A stretch of DNA of 64,000 bases from Streptomyces massasporeus. GTDB taxonomy: Bacteria > Actinomycetota > Actinomycetes > Streptomycetales > Streptomycetaceae. Below the pieces are notes generated by a model. The model was not told the origin of the DNA. It worked only from the letters and a program-made list of their open reading frames with translations, and searched no databases. The first letter of the stretch is position 1. Each line of letters begins with the position of its first letter. The DNA lies in contig NZ_BMSE01000012.1 in the NCBI RefSeq assembly GCF_014648995.1, positions 179,404 through 243,403 on the forward strand, written 5' to 3'. Both the position numbers and the translations under genes were made by a program. Of the stretch, positions 40,284-48,848 are shown piece by piece.

Positions 40284-40669
40284 CGCTCGTGCGCTGCTGG
40301 GCCGTCGGCATCGTGGTGCTCGTCCTCACCGAGTACGTCCAGATGACGCTGATCCACGACCCGTTGGTCGGTCCGGAGGGCGTCGGTTCGTTCGGGGCCG
40401 CGCTGGCGCTGGTGCATCTGCCGAACCTGGTGTGTGTCGTGCTGGCCACCTGGGCGTCGGCGCGGGTGCATCCGGAGCCGTGGCGGGACATGCCGGTGCG
40501 GCACCTGATCGCGGCGTGCGCGGTCCCGGCGGCGGCGCAGGTGCTGCTGCTGGCGCTGCGGCCGAGCGTGCTGGACCTGGCGGGCGCGGCGTTCTGGATG
40601 TCGGCCGTGGTGCTGCTGGGGGGATGCGCGGTGGGACTGCTGCTCGACCGGTTGGTCTGGACCTCTTGA
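40280..40669 (+). CDS. Small polytopic membrane protein
   Basis: 129-residue protein of four predicted helices (IVVLVLTEYVQMTL, FGAALALVHLPNLVCVVLAT, LIAACAVPAAAQVLLLAL, FWMSAVVLLGGCAVGLLL). Family not recognised. ATGA overlap with the DUF3592 gene shows tight coupling. The stop is followed at once by the chitinase promoter repeats. Confidence 0.72.
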   Translation: MTLVRCWAVGIVVLVLTEYVQMTLIHDPLVGPEGVGSFGAALALVHLPNLVCVVLATWASARVHPEPWRDMPVRHLIAACAVPAAAQVLLLALRPSVLDLAGAAFWMSAVVLLGGCAVGLLLDRLVWTS

Positions 40670-40700
40670 CAGCCGCTTTGGTCTGGACCATTTTCTTGTC
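40653..40700 (+). promoter_or_regulatory. Chitinase promoter with DasR-like direct repeats
   Basis: Two copies of TGGTCTGGACC(T/A) occur at 40653-40664 and 40679-40690, 26 bases apart, flanking TTGACA (-35, 40666-40671). Repeats of this type overlap Streptomyces chitinase promoters and match the half-palindromic DasR/N-acetylglucosamine operator TGGTCTAGACCA with one change. The first repeat overlaps the end of the preceding gene. The -10 and start site would fall close to the ATG at 40701, suggesting a very short or absent leader. Confidence 0.85.
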
Positions 40701-42389
40701 ATGTCCCCACACAGACGATCCCTGCGTTTCTGGTCGGGTGCCTTCACGGCTGCCCTGGCCCTCACTGTCACGACCGTCGGCCAGGCCAGCGCCGCCGACG
40801 TCAACAACGCCAGGAACGCCGGCTTCGAGTCGGGCCTGAGCGACTGGACCTGCTCGGCGGGCAGCGGTACGACGGTCTCCTCCCCGGTGCGCACCGGCGC
40901 GGCCGCGCTCCAGGCGACCCCGTCGGGGCAGGACAACGCCCGGTGCGCCCAGTCGGTGCGGGTGAAGCCCAACTCGACGTACACGCTGGGCGCCTGGGTC
41001 CGGGGCGGGTACGCCTACCTCGGCGTCACCGGCACGGGCACGACCGACGTCTCCACCTGGACGCCCGACTCCTCGTCCTGGAAGCAGCTGTCGACCTCCT
41101 TCACCACGGGCTCCTCGACGACCTCGGTGACGGTGTACACGCACGGCTGGTACGGGCAGTCGGCGTACTACGCGGACGACGTGTCGGTGTTCGGCCCCGA
41201 CGGCGGCGGGGGCACGGACCCGGGCCCGACGATCCCGTCCGCGCCGGGCGGCCTGAACGTCTCCGGCACGACGTCCTCGTCGGTGTCGCTGGCCTGGAAC
41301 GCCGTCTCCGGAGCGACGGGGTACACCGTCTACCGCGACGGCACGAAGGTGACCGCGGTCTCCGGCACCTCGGCGACCGTGACCGGGCTCGCGGCCTCGA
41401 CGTCGTACTCCTTCCAGGTCACGGCGACGAACGGGGCCGGTGAGTCGCCGAAGTCGGCGGCGGTGACGGGCACCACGAACAAGCCGAACGGCCCCGGCCC
41501 GGCGCTGCCCAAGCACGCGGTGACCGGCTACTGGCAGAACTTCAACAACGGCGCGACGGTCCAGAAGCTGGCCGATGTCCAAGCGCAGTACGACATCATC
41601 GCCGTCGCCTTCGCGGACGCGACCTCGACGCCGGGCGCCGTGACCTTCAACCTCGACTCGGCCGGTCTCGGGGGCTACACCGTCGACCAGTTCAAGGCCG
41701 ACATCCGGGCCAAGCAGGCGGCCGGGAAGAAGGTCATCGTCTCGGTCGGCGGCGAGCGCGGCACGGTGGCGGTGAACGACGCGGCCTCGGCGGCGAACTT
41801 CGCGAACAGCGTGTACTCCGTGATGCAGACGTACGGCTTCGACGGCGTCGACATCGACCTGGAGAACGGCCTCAACGCGACCTACATGACGCAGGCGCTG
41901 CGGTCGCTCTCGGCGAAGGCGGGCTCGTCGCTGATCATCACGATGGCGCCGCAGACCATCGACATGCAGTCGACGTCGAACTCCTACTTCCAGACGGCCC
42001 TGAACATCAAGGACATCCTCACGGTCGTCAACATGCAGTACTACAACAGCGGTTCCATGCTGGGCTGCGACGGCAAGGTCTACAGCCAGGGCTCGGTGGA
42101 CTTCCTGACGGCCCTCGCCTGCATCCAGCTGGAGGGCGGTCTGGCCCCGTCCCAGGTCGGGCTCGGCCTGCCCGCCTCCACCCGGGGAGCGGGCAGCGGC
42201 TACGTCTCACCGACCGTGGTGAACAACGCCCTGGACTGCCTGGCCAAGGGCACGGGGTGCGGGTCCTTCAAGCCGCCCCGGACCTACCCCGGCCTGCGCG
42301 GCGCGATGACCTGGTCGACCAACTGGGACGCGACGGCCGGCAACGCCTGGTCCAACGCGGTGGGGCCGCATGTGCACGGGCTGCCGTAG
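40701..42389 (+). CDS. Secreted GH18 chitinase with CBM and FnIII domains
   Basis: 562-residue exported chitinase. Signal peptide 1-33 (cleavage near ASA-AD); N-terminal jelly-roll carbohydrate-binding domain (34-170: NAGFESGLSDWTCSAGSG, SAYYADDVSVFGPDG); FnIII domain (about 180-265); GH18 catalytic barrel (270-562). The active-site motif is DGVDIDLE, residues 381-388, with acid/base Glu388 and Asp384/Asp386 intact. It degrades chitin to GlcNAc oligomers. Control is likely by DasR and other regulators through the direct repeats. Monocistronic. Confidence 0.95.
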   Translation: MSPHRRSLRFWSGAFTAALALTVTTVGQASAADVNNARNAGFESGLSDWTCSAGSGTTVSSPVRTGAAALQATPSGQDNARCAQSVRVKPNSTYTLGAWVRGGYAYLGVTGTGTTDVSTWTPDSSSWKQLSTSFTTGSSTTSVTVYTHGWYGQSAYYADDVSVFGPDGGGGTDPGPTIPSAPGGLNVSGTTSSSVSLAWNAVSGATGYTVYRDGTKVTAVSGTSATVTGLAASTSYSFQVTATNGAGESPKSAAVTGTTNKPNGPGPALPKHAVTGYWQNFNNGATVQKLADVQAQYDIIAVAFADATSTPGAVTFNLDSAGLGGYTVDQFKADIRAKQAAGKKVIVSVGGERGTVAVNDAASAANFANSVYSVMQTYGFDGVDIDLENGLNATYMTQALRSLSAKAGSSLIITMAPQTIDMQSTSNSYFQTALNIKDILTVVNMQYYNSGSMLGCDGKVYSQGSVDFLTALACIQLEGGLAPSQVGLGLPASTRGAGSGYVSPTVVNNALDCLAKGTGCGSFKPPRTYPGLRGAMTWSTNWDATAGNAWSNAVGPHVHGLP

Positions 42390-42395
42390 CGGCCC

Positions 42396-42842
42396 CTATC
42401 CCATCGGGCGGTAGTGGCCGAGGACCCAGGCCAGCTGCGGGAACCACTCCTGGAGCCGCGTCCTGGGCCTGGCCTCCACCACGCACTCGTAGAACCTGCC
42501 GTCCATGTGGACCACGGCGACCATCAGCGCCTTGCCGTCCGGGCTCGCCCGGTAGTGGACGCCGCGGATCTCCGGCCAGCGGAACTCGACCGTGAGGCCG
42601 GAGGTCTCGAAGGCCACGCCGGACGCGTCGACGACGACCGCGTTGCGCTTGTCGACGGCCAGGAAGTCCGGGCCCGCCGCCGGCTGCTGCGGCGGCGGAG
42701 CCTGGGCGTACGGCTGTGCCGGCGCGTACGGAGACGGTGCGGGGGCCTGCGGGGGCGGCACCGGAGCGTACTGCGGTGGCGCCGGCGCGTACTGCGGCGG
42801 AGGCGGGCCGAAGCCCGGGCAGGGTGGCGGCTGCTGGGTCAT
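42396..42842 (-). CDS. Hypothetical protein, Pro-rich N-terminus and PH-like domain
   Basis: 148-residue cytosolic protein. The first 58 residues are a Pro/Gln/Tyr repeat (PPQYAPAPPQYAPVPPP). The rest has a beta-strand pattern with VEFRWPEIRGVHYRASPDG and ECVVEARPRTRLQEW. The same domain pattern (EFRWDEIGAV, EW near the end) occurs in the protein at 50198, so the two are distant paralogues. Function is unknown. It lies 17 bases after the Nramp-like gene and may be in its operon. Confidence 0.7.
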   Translation of the reverse strand: MTQQPPPCPGFGPPPPQYAPAPPQYAPVPPPQAPAPSPYAPAQPYAQAPPPQQPAAGPDFLAVDKRNAVVVDASGVAFETSGLTVEFRWPEIRGVHYRASPDGKALMVAVVHMDGRFYECVVEARPRTRLQEWFPQLAWVLGHYRPMG

Positions 42843-42859
42843 CCGGCCATTCTCCCGCC

Positions 42860-44176
42860 TCAGAAGAACTCGCCCCACGGCTGGTCCCAGATCTGCTTCA
42901 CGCACAGGATCAGGAACAGCAGGCCGGCGACGGCGAGCATGGCGTTGCTCAGGTGGCCGTTGCGCCACTCGCGGGGCGTGCGGGAGGAGTTGAGGAGCCA
43001 GATCAGGGTGGCGGCGAGGAAGGGCAGGAAGGCCGCGCCGAGGACACCGTAGATGATGATCAGGCGGAAGGGCTGGCCCTCGAAGAGCAGGATCATCGGC
43101 GGGAAGGTCAGCCAGAGCAGGTAGGCGCGGAACGGCCAGGAGCGTTCGCGGGTCCCGGAGGCGACCTCCTCGCCCTTGGCCTGGCCCGTGCCCGACAGGC
43201 GGGCCACGAAGTCGGCGAACATCAGGCTCACGCCGTGCCAGACGCCGATCAGCGAGGTGAAGGACGTGGCGAAGAAGCCGATCAGGAAGAACTTCGCCGT
43301 GGCCGAGCCGTACTCCTTCTCCAGGATGTCGCCCAGCTGGATCAGGCCCTTGTCGCCGCTCGCGATGGCGACGTTCGCCGAGTGGAGCAGTTCCGCGCCG
43401 ACGAACAGCATGGCGATGACGAAGATGCCGGTCGTGGCGTAGGCGACGCGGTTGTCCAGCCGCATGACCTTCATCCAGCTCGTGTCGGTCCAGCCCTTGG
43501 CGTTGACCCAGTAGCCGTACGCGGCGAGGGTGATCGTGCCGCCGACACCGCCGATCAGGCCCAGCGTGTTGAGGATCGAGTCCTTCTCGTCCGGCAGCAC
43601 CGGCAGGAGTCCGGCGAAGGCGTCGGCGATGTTCGGCGTGACCCGGATCGCCAGGTACACCGTCACCACGAACATGACGCCCACCAGGATCGTCATGACC
43701 TTCTCGAACACCGCGTACTTGTTGAACCAGACGAAGACCAGACCGACCAGACCGCAGGCGATGCCCCACCACTTGAGGTCCATCACGTCCGGGAACAGGG
43801 CCTGCAACGGCAGCGCGCTCGACGACATGGCGGCGGCGCCGTAGACGAAGCCCCAGACGACGACGTAGACCGCGAAGAACCAGGTGGTCCAGCGGCCGAG
43901 GCTCGCCCAGCCGTCGAACAGGGTGCGGCCCGTGGACAGGTGCCAGCGGCCCGCCGCCTCGGCCAGGGAGATCTTCACCAGGCAGCCGATGATCGCGGCC
44001 CACAGGAGGGTGTAGCCGAAGTTGCTGCCCGCGATCAGCGTGGCGACGAGGTCACCGGCGCCGACACCGGTCGCCGCGACGACGATGCCCGGTCCGATGT
44101 GTTTCCAACTCGCCTTCCGGGTCTGTGGGGGTTGGATGGCCTCGTTCTCCGTGGTGTTTCCCGTGGTGTCCGCCAT
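42860..44176 (-). CDS. Nramp-related membrane transporter lacking canonical metal motifs
   Basis: 438-residue polytopic transporter of about 11 helices in the Nramp superfamily. The canonical TM1 DPGN metal motif is replaced by GAGD (ATGVGAGDLVATLIAG) and TM6 MPH by GAELLH. It therefore probably does not carry Mn2+/Fe2+ by the standard site and may move another ion or have lost transport. Start ATG 44176 (MADTTGNTT) has a weak SD; an in-frame start at 44212 is possible. Downstream Pro-rich gene at 42396. Confidence 0.85.
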   Translation of the reverse strand: MADTTGNTTENEAIQPPQTRKASWKHIGPGIVVAATGVGAGDLVATLIAGSNFGYTLLWAAIIGCLVKISLAEAAGRWHLSTGRTLFDGWASLGRWTTWFFAVYVVVWGFVYGAAAMSSSALPLQALFPDVMDLKWWGIACGLVGLVFVWFNKYAVFEKVMTILVGVMFVVTVYLAIRVTPNIADAFAGLLPVLPDEKDSILNTLGLIGGVGGTITLAAYGYWVNAKGWTDTSWMKVMRLDNRVAYATTGIFVIAMLFVGAELLHSANVAIASGDKGLIQLGDILEKEYGSATAKFFLIGFFATSFTSLIGVWHGVSLMFADFVARLSGTGQAKGEEVASGTRERSWPFRAYLLWLTFPPMILLFEGQPFRLIIIYGVLGAAFLPFLAATLIWLLNSSRTPREWRNGHLSNAMLAVAGLLFLILCVKQIWDQPWGEFF

Positions 44177-44214
44177 GAAGGTCAAGAAAGCCCAAAGGCG
44201 CCCGCAGGACAAGA

Positions 44215-44269
44215 GGGCCTGACCGGATCTTCACGCGATGCCCGTAGGACACCCCGCCCGGTCAGGCCC
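44215..44269 (-). terminator. Terminator between the HATPase gene and the Nramp-like gene
   Basis: GGGCCTGACCGG (44215-44226) pairs with CCGGTCAGGCCC (44258-44269), a perfect 12-bp stem with a 31-base loop, just beyond the minus-strand stop at 44279. Confidence 0.65.
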
Positions 44270-44278
44270 GGCGGAGCG

Positions 44279-44761
44279 TCACGGCTGTCGCCGACCGCAG
44301 CCGTTCGATCCGCAGGTGCCGAGCTCGAACCACACGGTCTTGCCCGGCCCGTCCCGGTGGCAGCCCCAGCGCTGGGCGAGAGCGTGCACCAGGAACATTC
44401 CGCGGCCGCTCTCCCCGGTGCCCGCGTCCAGCACCCGCGGGACACGGCGTTCGGCGTCGGCGACCTCGCAGCGCAGGATGCCGTGCGCGGCGAAGAGGGT
44501 GAGACGGAAGCGGCTCCCGGCGTGCACCAGGGCGTTGGTGGCCAGTTCGCCGACGAGCAGTTCGGCCGTGTCCGCGACCTCACTGTCCTCGCCGAGCCCC
44601 CATCCCTCCAACTGCCTGCGGACCTCCGCGCGTGCCTCGCGGACGGCGGAGGGCCGGGGTGCGTACTCGACACTCAGATGGCCTGCTCCCAGGGGTGGTT
44701 GCGGGAACGGGCCGTAGCGGGCGTCGGGGTCCGGGAGGTGCCGCCCGGAGAGTTGCAGCAT
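44279..44761 (-). CDS. ATP-binding protein, RsbW-like anti-sigma/kinase family
   Basis: 160-residue HATPase_c_2 protein with an intact N-box (TAELLVGELATNALVHAGSR), the VLDAGTGESGRGMFLV G-box region and WGCHRDGPGKTVWFELG, and a Cys/Arg-rich tail. Such proteins act as anti-sigma factors or serine kinases in Streptomyces stress and development. The gene follows the MEDS-domain protein on the same strand after 80 bases, which suggests a shared signalling circuit. Confidence 0.87.
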   Translation of the reverse strand: MLQLSGRHLPDPDARYGPFPQPPLGAGHLSVEYAPRPSAVREARAEVRRQLEGWGLGEDSEVADTAELLVGELATNALVHAGSRFRLTLFAAHGILRCEVADAERRVPRVLDAGTGESGRGMFLVHALAQRWGCHRDGPGKTVWFELGTCGSNGCGRRQP

Positions 44762-44841
44762 GGGTCCAGGGTGATCCCCGGGGATGGTCCGGCACAGGGG
44801 GAGGACTACCCGATCCCCTACCTGCTTGTGCAGGTAGGGGG

Positions 44842-45741
44842 CTATGCGTACTGCAGACGGACCGTCGCTCCCCCGGCGTCGTCGCGGAGGTCCACGTACG
44901 CGCAGACCTGACGCGCGTACCACAGCCCCGGGCCCGGATCCGGGCCGTCGGCCGGTGGGACGAACCCGGCGAGCGGATCGTCGAGCCGGCGTACCGAGCG
45001 CAGTTCGGCGACGCAGGCGGGTGCCTCGCCCCACAGCAGGAGTTCCCCGCCGAGGGGCGCGAGGACCGCGGCGGTCTCCGTCACGGCGGCGGCGAACAAC
45101 TCGGCGTCCGCGGCGGGCAGTCCCCGCCCCACCGCCCAGCTCTGCACGGTCGCGGCGTGCGGCTCCGCGAGGGACAGCGCGCCGGTCGGGGGCAACGGCA
45201 GGGGTACGGCGTCGAGTTCGGCGGCGAGCCGCAGCGGGTCCTCGTAGACCTCCGTGTCGGGGTGGGTGCGACGGGCCGCGGCGACGACGGCGGGCCCTGC
45301 GGTGCGGGTGTCGTACGCGCACAGGGCGGTCGTGGCCATCGGTGCGAAGAGGAGGTTGGCGAGGGCCTCGTAGCGGATCCACTCGGTGGTCTCGCGGGCC
45401 GAGCGGCCGGCGCGTCCGCCCCACACCGGCTCCATGACGAGATGGAGCCGGCCGCCGGGGCCGGCGTGCGCGGTGAGGTACGCGGCGGCCTGGGCGATGG
45501 CGTTGGCGGCGGAGCCGGTGTACCAGTCGGTGTGCGGGATGCAGGTGACGTCCTTCGCGTCGGAGCCGAGGGCGTCGCGCAGGAGGTCCAGGTTGCGCGG
45601 GGCGGCGACGGCCACCGGCGGCGGCTCGCCGGAGGCGCCGAGGCCTTCGCCGAGGAAGGGCAGGGCGGCGCTCACGAAGCCGTCGTCGGAGTCGAAGACG
45701 GCCATGCGGTGGTCGAACGGGCTGGGTTCTCCGGTGGTCAC
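44842..45741 (-). CDS. MEDS-domain sensor with anti-sigma-type ATPase remnant
   Basis: 299-residue cytosolic protein. The N-terminal MEDS (DcmR-like sensory) domain, residues about 10-170 (MAVFDSDDGFVSAALPFLGEG, GRLHLVMEPVWGGRAGRSA), is followed by a degenerate HATPase region (LFAAAVTETAAVLAPLGGEL, PDPGPGLWYARQVCAYVDLR). Proteins of this build regulate sigma factors in response to small molecules. The ligand is unknown. It lies between the AAA-LuxR regulator and the RsbW-like gene, all on the minus strand. Confidence 0.82.
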   Translation of the reverse strand: MTTGEPSPFDHRMAVFDSDDGFVSAALPFLGEGLGASGEPPPVAVAAPRNLDLLRDALGSDAKDVTCIPHTDWYTGSAANAIAQAAAYLTAHAGPGGRLHLVMEPVWGGRAGRSARETTEWIRYEALANLLFAPMATTALCAYDTRTAGPAVVAAARRTHPDTEVYEDPLRLAAELDAVPLPLPPTGALSLAEPHAATVQSWAVGRGLPAADAELFAAAVTETAAVLAPLGGELLLWGEAPACVAELRSVRRLDDPLAGFVPPADGPDPGPGLWYARQVCAYVDLRDDAGGATVRLQYA

Positions 45742-45805
45742 GTGATCCCCTCGGGTGGGTGTGGACGTGGGCGTGAGTGCGGGTGGGGGCGGGAGTACGG
45801 GCGGG

Positions 45806-48574
45806 TCAGCGTTGTGCCGTCATCCAGGCGGCGATCTGGCTGCGGTTGCTGAAGCCGAGCTTGCTGAGGATGCGTTCCACATGGCCTTCCGCGGTGCGGC
45901 GGGCGATCACCAGGCGGTCCGCGATCTGCTGGTTGGCGAGCCCTTCGGCGACGAGCCGGGCGACCTCGGTCTCGCGGCGGGTCAGACGGACCGTGGTGTC
46001 GTCGTGCGGCGACGGGGATGCGACCTCTGCGGGGTGGGGGCGGCCCGGCTCCTGGAGAGCGTGGCCGACGAGTTCCGCGAGACCGAGCGCGTGGCCCCGC
46101 CGGTGGGCCCGCTCGAACGCGTCGCGACCGAGGGCCGGGGCCACCCTCTCCTCGCTTCCCCGGCGTACGGCGTTGAGGGTGTGGGAGCCCCAGCGGCCGG
46201 TGTCGATGTCGGCCCAGACGCGGTCGGCGCCGCCCAGCAGCACGGCGGCGTGCTCGAGGGCGCCGCGTTCGGCGGCGATCGACGCGAGCAGGTCGAGGGT
46301 GAGAGCGATGCCGATGACGTCGTGGACGGCGAGTTTCAGCCGCAGGGCCTCGCGGCCGTGGCGTTCGGCCCGGGGCCAGTCCCGGCGTACGGAGTGCGCG
46401 AGGGCGAGTATGCGCAGCACATAGGACCTGACCCATTGCTCGCCGTGCCGCTCGCACAGCCGGAGAGCCTGCTCGCAGACCTCGACGGCCCGCTCGGCCT
46501 CGCCCAGGAAGCCCAGCGCGCAGGCGAGTTCGACCTGGTCGAGGCCGACGAGGCTGAGGTGCTGGCCGGGTACGGGGCCGCGGGCGACGGTGGTCTCGAA
46601 GTGCCGCAGCGCTCCGGGCAGGTCGTCGCCGAACAGCCGGATGACGCCGATGACGTACTCGGCGTGGGCGGCCTCGGCGGCGTCGCCGAGGGCACGGGCG
46701 AGGGCGAGGGCCTCGGTGGCGTGGCGGCGGCCCCGGGGGAAGTCCCGGGTGGCGGCGGCCAGCAGCCCGGCGACCCACAGGCCGCGGGCCCGTTCCCGGG
46801 TCGGCTCGGGGGCGGCGGCCAGGGCCCGGTCGAGCCAGTACAGGCCCTCCCGGGAGGCGCCGCAGGCGTGCCAGTAGAACCAGAGCGTGCCGGCGAGACG
46901 CAGTCCCGCGAGGGTCTCGCCGGGCGCCGAGAAACTGAAGTCGAGGGCGGCGCGCAGATTGTCCCGGTCGGCGCGCAGCCGGGCGACGGTCTCCGGCTGC
47001 CCGGGCCCGAACCAGCCGCGCTCGCACTCCTCGGCCCGCCGCAGCATCCAGTCGCGCTGCCGCCGCCGGGCGGCCTCCTCCTCCCCCGCGACCCGCCTCA
47101 ACTGCTCCAGCCCGTACTGCCGCAGAGTGTCGAGCAGCCGGTACCGCACACCGCCGGGCCCGGGCTCCCGACACAGCACGGACTTGTCCACGAGTCCGGC
47201 GACGGCTTCCAGGACGTCGTCGGTGCGCAGGCCCGGGGGTGGGAGCAGGGTGATGGTGGCCCTGGCAGGTGCCGCCGCGGGGTGGACGCGTGAGCCGGAC
47301 CTGTCGATGGTCCGGGCACGTGCGCCGAAACCGCCCCTTGGCCGGGCGGGTGTGCCGGGGCCGTCCGCGGGCTGGGCGCGTGCGCCTGACATCTCCGTCG
47401 GCCGGATGCCCGCACCGGGCCCGTCCGTCGGCCGGACGCGTGTGCCGACGTCGTCCGCGGGCCGGCCGCATACACCGGAGCCGCCCCCGGACCAGCCGCC
47501 AACGCAAGAACCACCCCCGGCACAGACACCAGAACCCGACCCGCCCCCAGCCCGGGCGCCTGCGCCGATCCCCTCCGTGGGCTGGGCCGGCAGCGCGGGC
47601 AGGGCGGCAGGGTGCGGGTGCGGAACGAGATACCCCCGGACTTCCGGCGGCCGGGCGACGGACTCCGGCGTCGCGTCCGCGCACACTGCCTCCGCCGTCT
47701 CCAGATCGAAGCTGCCCGCCAGGACCGACAGCCGGGCCCACACCGTCTGTTCGGGGAGTGTGCACAGGTCGTGGCTCCAGGCGACCGCCGCCCGCAGGGT
47801 CTGGTGGCGGGGCAGGGCCGCGGGGCTGCCGGTGGTGAGGAAGCGGTAGCGGTCGTCGAGGCGGTCGAGGAGCTGGTCGACGTCGAGGACGCGCATGCGG
47901 ACGGCGGCGAGTTCGATGGCCAGGGGCAGACCGTCCAGGCGGTGGCACAGGCGGGCGACGGAGGCGCGGTTGGCGGCGGTGAGGCGGAATCCGGGGACGA
48001 CGGCGGCGGCCCGGTCGGCGAAGAGCGTGAGGGCCGGGTAGCCGTCGGCGACGGACGGGTCGGCGTCCGGGTCGGGCACCGGCAGCGGCCGTACCTCCAG
48101 CAGGTGCTCCTCGGTGAGGCCGAGCCGGTGCCGGCTGGTGGCGAGGATCCGGACGCCCTCGGTGCCGTGCAGCAGGGCCGCGGCGAGCCGGGCGCACGCC
48201 GCCGCCAGGTGCTCGCAGTTGTCGACGACGAGGAGCAGCCGCCGGTCCCGTACCTGTTCGACCAGGGCGTCCAGGGCCGGCTGGGCGGAGCGGTCGTGGA
48301 GGCCCAGCGCGTCGGCGACGGCGAGCGGGACGAGGGCCGGGTCGTGCAGTCCGGACAGGTGCACGAAGCGCACGCCGTCCGGGAAGGCCCGCTGCACACG
48401 GGCCGCGATGCGCGCGGCGAGCCGGGACTTGCCGACGCCGCCCGGTCCGGTCAGCGTCACCAGCCGTGCGCGGGCCAGCAGTTCGCGGCCCTGGGTCAGT
48501 TCGCCACGCCGGTCGACGAAGCTGGTCGTCTCGGCCGGCAGGTGGTGGTCCCGTCGTGGCGCTGATCCGCCCAT
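45806..48574 (-). CDS. Large AAA/NB-ARC ATPase-LuxR transcription regulator with tandem-repeat insertion
   Basis: 922-residue regulator. The N-terminal NB-ARC ATPase has Walker A GPGGVGKSRLA (near residue 38-48), LLLVVDNCEHL (Walker B), and GLPLAIELAA. A middle winged-helix segment is interrupted by a Gly/Cys-rich stretch and six degenerate 10-residue repeats (47285-47464). TPR-like helical repeats follow, then a C-terminal LuxR HTH (LTRRETEVARLVAEGLANQQ, RTAEGHVERILSKLGFSNRS). ATG 48574 (MGGSAPRRDHH) is chosen; the frame upstream to 49051 is a shadow of the carboxypeptidase. Target genes are unknown. Confidence 0.9.
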   Translation of the reverse strand: MGGSAPRRDHHLPAETTSFVDRRGELTQGRELLARARLVTLTGPGGVGKSRLAARIAARVQRAFPDGVRFVHLSGLHDPALVPLAVADALGLHDRSAQPALDALVEQVRDRRLLLVVDNCEHLAAACARLAAALLHGTEGVRILATSRHRLGLTEEHLLEVRPLPVPDPDADPSVADGYPALTLFADRAAAVVPGFRLTAANRASVARLCHRLDGLPLAIELAAVRMRVLDVDQLLDRLDDRYRFLTTGSPAALPRHQTLRAAVAWSHDLCTLPEQTVWARLSVLAGSFDLETAEAVCADATPESVARPPEVRGYLVPHPHPAALPALPAQPTEGIGAGARAGGGSGSGVCAGGGSCVGGWSGGGSGVCGRPADDVGTRVRPTDGPGAGIRPTEMSGARAQPADGPGTPARPRGGFGARARTIDRSGSRVHPAAAPARATITLLPPPGLRTDDVLEAVAGLVDKSVLCREPGPGGVRYRLLDTLRQYGLEQLRRVAGEEEAARRRQRDWMLRRAEECERGWFGPGQPETVARLRADRDNLRAALDFSFSAPGETLAGLRLAGTLWFYWHACGASREGLYWLDRALAAAPEPTRERARGLWVAGLLAAATRDFPRGRRHATEALALARALGDAAEAAHAEYVIGVIRLFGDDLPGALRHFETTVARGPVPGQHLSLVGLDQVELACALGFLGEAERAVEVCEQALRLCERHGEQWVRSYVLRILALAHSVRRDWPRAERHGREALRLKLAVHDVIGIALTLDLLASIAAERGALEHAAVLLGGADRVWADIDTGRWGSHTLNAVRRGSEERVAPALGRDAFERAHRRGHALGLAELVGHALQEPGRPHPAEVASPSPHDDTTVRLTRRETEVARLVAEGLANQQIADRLVIARRTAEGHVERILSKLGFSNRSQIAAWMTAQR
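47285..47464. repeat. Six 30-bp tandem repeats inside the AAA-LuxR gene
   Basis: Read on the minus strand, 180 bp encode six degenerate decapeptides in frame: RPADDVGTRV, RPTDGPGAGI, RPTEMSGARA, QPADGPGTPA, RPRGGFGARA, RTIDRSGSRV. The repeat length is a multiple of three, so copy-number change would keep the frame. It lies in a non-conserved linker between ATPase and helical repeats. Confidence 0.8.
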
Positions 48575-48848
48575 GATCAGCCAGTCCTCTGAAGGGGTGG
48601 GGGTCCGGGGATCCGGACAATCCGGCTCCCTTGCGCGGACCCTCACCCTCTCCCGTCGCGTACATATATGCACGCCAGGGCCACCCCTGTGGGTGTACTT
48701 CCGGCGGGACCCCTCGACCACGGCGCCGCGCGCGTACACTGCGCGGCCACTTTCAGTCTTGACCTGCTCATGCCATTGGCAGAACGATATGCGCCACCCG
48801 CACCACGTACGTCGCACGGAACAACCCCACCTCCCACAAGGAGATTTC

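Noticed and set aside
45738..48665. 975-codon open frame parallel to the AAA-LuxR gene
   Set aside because: Shadow frame of the 922-residue regulator, Arg/Pro-rich, without Walker or HTH motifs.
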